A DNA stretch of 64,000 nt from Shouchella miscanthi (GTDB taxonomy: Bacteria > Bacillota > Bacilli > Bacillales > Bacillaceae_D): positions 2,232,001 through 2,296,000 of the forward strand of contig NZ_CP042163.1 of NCBI RefSeq assembly GCF_007725405.1. Reading direction: 5' to 3'. Shown here piece by piece: positions 61,708 through 64,000 of the stretch; position 1 is the stretch's first letter; each line of letters opens with the position of its first letter. The notes under the pieces were generated by a model. It saw nothing but the letters and a program-made list of their open reading frames with translations, did no database searches and was not told the origin of the DNA. A program made the position numbers and the translations under genes.

Positions 61708-61780
61708 TCTTGTCCCTCCATCATCTTGCTATCCACTTATAATCTCTTATAAAGATTAGCAAAACTATCGAGGAAAAGCA

Positions 61781-61815
61781 AAAAGAACTCACTCCAAAGG
61801 GAGAGAGTTCTTTTA
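61781..61815 (-). terminator. Terminator of spoIVA
   Basis: The stem AAAAGAACTCTCTCCC / GGAGTGAGTTCTTTT with one mismatch and T5 on the minus strand lies just after the spoIVA stop. Confidence 0.9.
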
Positions 61816-61816
61816 T

Positions 61817-63295
61817 TCACAAAATAATCGCAATTAATCCACCAGAACCTTCGTTAATAATCCGCTCTAGCGTTTCTTGTAACTTATAGCGCGCATTTTC
61901 TGGCATTAGAGATAGCTTTGCCGAAATTCCCTCGCGAACAATGGAATTAAGTGATCGCCCGAAAATGTCAGAATTCCAAATGGAAAGTGGATTCTCTTCA
62001 AAGTCTTGCATGAGATAGCGAACGAGTTCTTCACTTTGCTTTTCTGTGCCGATAATTGGAGCAAACTCTGATTCCACATCTACTTTCACCATATGAATGG
62101 ACGGTGCTACAGCTTTTAAACGAACACCGAAGCGAGACCCTTGACGAATAATTTCAGGTTCATCTAAACTCATGTCAGCTAGTGACGGTGCCGCAATGCC
62201 ATAACCTGTTTGTTTAACCATACGCAGTGCATCAGCCACTTGATCATACTCGGTTTTTGCATGAGCAAAGTCTTGCATAAGCGATAAAAGATGATCCTTA
62301 CCACGAATTTCTACACCAACAACTTCTTTTAATACTTGATCGTACAGCTCATCCGGGGCATACAAATCAATTTCAGCAATACCTTGCCCCATCTCTATAC
62401 CAGCTAGTTTGGCTTGATCGATAAATTCGAGTTCTGTAAATTGGCTAACAACCCGATCAACGTCTCGTAAACGTTTGATATCTTTAACCGTTTCACGAAC
62501 CGACTCTTCATAACTTTCTCGAAGCCAATGGTCGTTTTTAAGTACCATTACCCAGCTAGGTAAATTCACATTCACTTCATGTACTGGGAACTCAAATAAA
62601 ACTTCTCTTAAGACGCTATTAATATCGTGCTCGTTCATGCCTTCAATACTCATAGCCAGTACCGGAATATCGTATTCTTCTGAAAGCGAAGACCGTAGCT
62701 GCTCTGTCTCTGGGTGATGTGGTCTTACACTGTTAACAATCATTATAAACGGTTTGCCAACTTCTTTTAGTTCTTCAACAACTCTTGATTCTGATTCAAC
62801 ATAATCGCTCCTTGGAATGTCACCAATTGTCCCATCAGTTGTTACAACAACACCAAGAGTAGAGTGTTCTTGAATCACTTTTCTCGTTCCAATTTCTGCT
62901 GCTTCTTGAAATGGAATCGGTTCTTCATACCAAGGTGTATGAATCATGCGAGGTCCATTTTCATCTTCGTAACCTTTCGCTCCAGGAACGGCGTAACCAA
63001 CACAGTCCACGAGGCGAATATTTACATCAAGCCCTTCATCGACATGGATGGAAACAGCTTGGTTTGGTACAAATTTTGGCTCCGTTGTCATGATTTGCTT
63101 ACCTGCTGCGGACTGTGGAAGCTCATCTTGAGCCCTGCTCTTATCTGCTTCATTTTCAATGTTTGGAAGCACCACAAGTTCCATAAATTTTTTAATAAAG
63201 GTCGATTTTCCCGTGCGAACCGCTCCAACGACTCCGAGATAAATGTCGCCACCAGTTCGCTCCGCGATATCTTTGAAGATATCTACTTTTTCCAA
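61817..63295 (-). CDS. spoIVA: Stage IV sporulation protein A, spore-coat ATPase
   Basis: SpoIVA polymerises on the forespore surface with ATP and forms the base of the spore coat. This 492-residue protein is close to the B. subtilis protein (492 residues). Its Walker A is VVGAVRTGKSTF (~22-33); it also has RLVDCVGYAVPGAKGYEDE, TTDGTIGDIPRS and the C-terminal INEGSGGLIAIIL. The TTG giving MEKVDIFKD is chosen on family length; the ATG three codons earlier is only 1 base from the GGGAGGGG site. Another TTG one codon earlier is also possible. Confidence 0.97.
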   Translation of the reverse strand: MEKVDIFKDIAERTGGDIYLGVVGAVRTGKSTFIKKFMELVVLPNIENEADKSRAQDELPQSAAGKQIMTTEPKFVPNQAVSIHVDEGLDVNIRLVDCVGYAVPGAKGYEDENGPRMIHTPWYEEPIPFQEAAEIGTRKVIQEHSTLGVVVTTDGTIGDIPRSDYVESESRVVEELKEVGKPFIMIVNSVRPHHPETEQLRSSLSEEYDIPVLAMSIEGMNEHDINSVLREVLFEFPVHEVNVNLPSWVMVLKNDHWLRESYEESVRETVKDIKRLRDVDRVVSQFTELEFIDQAKLAGIEMGQGIAEIDLYAPDELYDQVLKEVVGVEIRGKDHLLSLMQDFAHAKTEYDQVADALRMVKQTGYGIAAPSLADMSLDEPEIIRQGSRFGVRLKAVAPSIHMVKVDVESEFAPIIGTEKQSEELVRYLMQDFEENPLSIWNSDIFGRSLNSIVREGISAKLSLMPENARYKLQETLERIINEGSGGLIAIIL

Positions 63296-63444
63296 CAAGA
63301 TCATTCCCCTCCCGGTCAAGTAAAATATGATGCAGCCGAGTCTTATACCTCTAACCACTACCAATTCTATGACATTGTCCTATTAATATGACTGACTACG
63401 GTGAATATTTTTCTGCATCCACTCTTGAAAGGGGAGACGATAAA

Positions 63445-63487
63445 GATAATGCCCCTTCCAATTCTATCTTACGAGCGGAAGGGGCAA
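63445..63487 (-). terminator. Terminator of the yphF-like gene
   Basis: The 9-bp stem GCCCCTTCC / GGAAGGGGC has a 17-base loop, followed on the minus strand by ATTATCTTTATC. It lies 13 bases after the stop. Confidence 0.65.
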
Positions 63488-63499
63488 ACTAGACCTATT

Positions 63500-64000
63500 T
63501 TATTCATTTTCATAGAATTTTGTATCGTATTGTATGCCATTATCTTCTGAATACGTATAGGGAACGGAAAACACAGGAACAAATGGTGCTTCTTCATACA
63601 AATAGCTTCGCAAATCTGTTTCCGTAGCAAAGGACCCATCCATCTCTGATTGTAACTCAATTAAATCTACTCGATAGTCGATCATAATGTCGCCACTATT
63701 CGTGTAGAGTAATGGCAAACGAGTTTGATTATACGGACTATCAATATAAGGCTCTTCTTTATAACCAAGCGCTTCAAAATCCAATGTAAACAAGTCATAA
63801 TCAAGAGATTCTTTAATTGGCGCATAGGTATGTTCACGTCGATACTCATTAATACGCTGAGTAAGTGTATTGATTTCATTCATGATGCGAACATCAATGA
63901 CTTTTACTTCAGGCTCTTCTTCTACGTTCACCAATACATATTGATAGACCCCTCCGTTTTCAAACGATGACCCTGGTGCATCTTGCATATAGGTTGGGAT
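63500..64000 (-). CDS. yphF: YphF-like protein, C-terminal part
   Basis: About 166 C-terminal residues are visible; the start lies beyond the right edge, since the frame stays open through IPTYMQDAPG. The part seen is acidic and soluble-looking, with a helical segment (NEINTLTQRINEYRREH) and a beta-rich end rich in Tyr and Asp. Position directly upstream of spoIVA matches B. subtilis yphF, a probable lipoprotein of unknown function; the lipobox would be outside the window. The name is by position only. Confidence 0.6.
   Translation of the reverse strand: MPTYMQDAPGSSFENGGVYQYVLVNVEEEPEVKVIDVRIMNEINTLTQRINEYRREHTYAPIKESLDYDLFTLDFEALGYKEEPYIDSPYNQTRLPLLYTNSGDIMIDYRVDLIELQSEMDGSFATETDLRSYLYEEAPFVPVFSVPYTYSEDNGIQYDTKFYENE

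Noticed and set aside
1-64000. Mobile elements, prophage, CRISPR arrays, tRNA or rRNA genes
   Set aside because: I looked for transposase or integrase ORFs, direct-repeat arrays and tRNA clover-leaf sequences and saw none.

Overview
The window is core chromosome from a low-GC, Gram-positive, endospore-forming bacterium of the Bacillaceae. Evidence: Bacillus-type ribosome sites with frequent TTG and GTG starts; sporulation genes (spoIVA, racA, ypjB); bacillithiol genes (bshA, bshB1, brxA); the TRAP gene mtrB; and gene order that follows the B. subtilis region from spoIVA/yphF through the aromatic supraoperon, qcrABC, ypj, pan, dinG, dnaD and ponA/recU to ypp. Departures from that order suggest a relative outside the B. 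subtilis group, perhaps an alkaliphile. There are no tRNA, rRNA, CRISPR, phage or IS features.

Layout. 1-2,429 (+): the end of a TelA-family gene, an unknown partner and a DUF2777-like gene. 2,450-5,789 (-): two bacterial PH-domain membrane proteins (ydbS/ydbT), a 72-residue protein and a CvfC/YpgR protein. 5,936-6,661 (+): a phosphoesterase. 6,711-10,634 (-): ilvA, a PfpI protein, rnz and three thioredoxin-fold genes including bacilliredoxin brxA. 10,830-16,740: mixed strands, with a small membrane protein, yppE, racA, a 36-residue protein, yppC, recU and ponA. 16,769-23,649 (-): dynA, ypoC, nth, dnaD, asnS. 23,754-37,764 (-): ypmB, ypmA, mtaD, dinG, a TPR gene, panD-panC-panB, birA, cca, bshA, bshB1, mgsA, dapB, ypjD. 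37,895-38,761 (+): a YitT-family gene. 38,802-45,632 (-): yugP, ypjB, ypjA, qcrC-qcrB-qcrA, ypiF, ypiB, ypiA. 45,911-55,612 (-): tyrA, hisC, trpA-B-F-C-D, aroH, aroB, aroF. 55,694-64,000 (-): cheR, ndk, hepT, a UbiA-type prenyltransferase, menG, hepS, mtrB, folE, spoIVA and the end of a yphF-like gene.

How the genes work together. aroF-aroB-aroH make chorismate and prephenate; trpD-C-F-B-A, tyrA and hisC take these to tryptophan, tyrosine, phenylalanine and histidine. MtrB (TRAP) is encoded 8 kb away, and its target is visible as eleven GAG/UAG triplets in the trp leader. hepS, hepT, menG and a UbiA-type prenyltransferase supply menaquinone for the cytochrome bc complex encoded by qcrABC. panB-C-D sit behind a structured leader, and bshA/bshB1 connect to brxA.

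Most notable signals: (1) the trp operon keeps its promoter and TRAP leader but has no trpE; a 60-codon ORF coupled to trpD takes its place. (2) An apparent ~92-nt sRNA gene at 45,782-45,873, with a near-consensus promoter, a cre-like site between -35 and -10, a C/U-rich apical loop and a perfect 16-bp terminator, lies where EPSP synthase sits in B. subtilis. (3) The panB leader has tandem hairpins resembling the pan RNA motif. (4) A UbiA/MqnP-like gene inside the hepS-menG-hepT cluster hints at futalosine-type menaquinone synthesis. (5) Genes expected from B. subtilis order but absent here are trpE, aroE (EPSP synthase), aspB and hbs.
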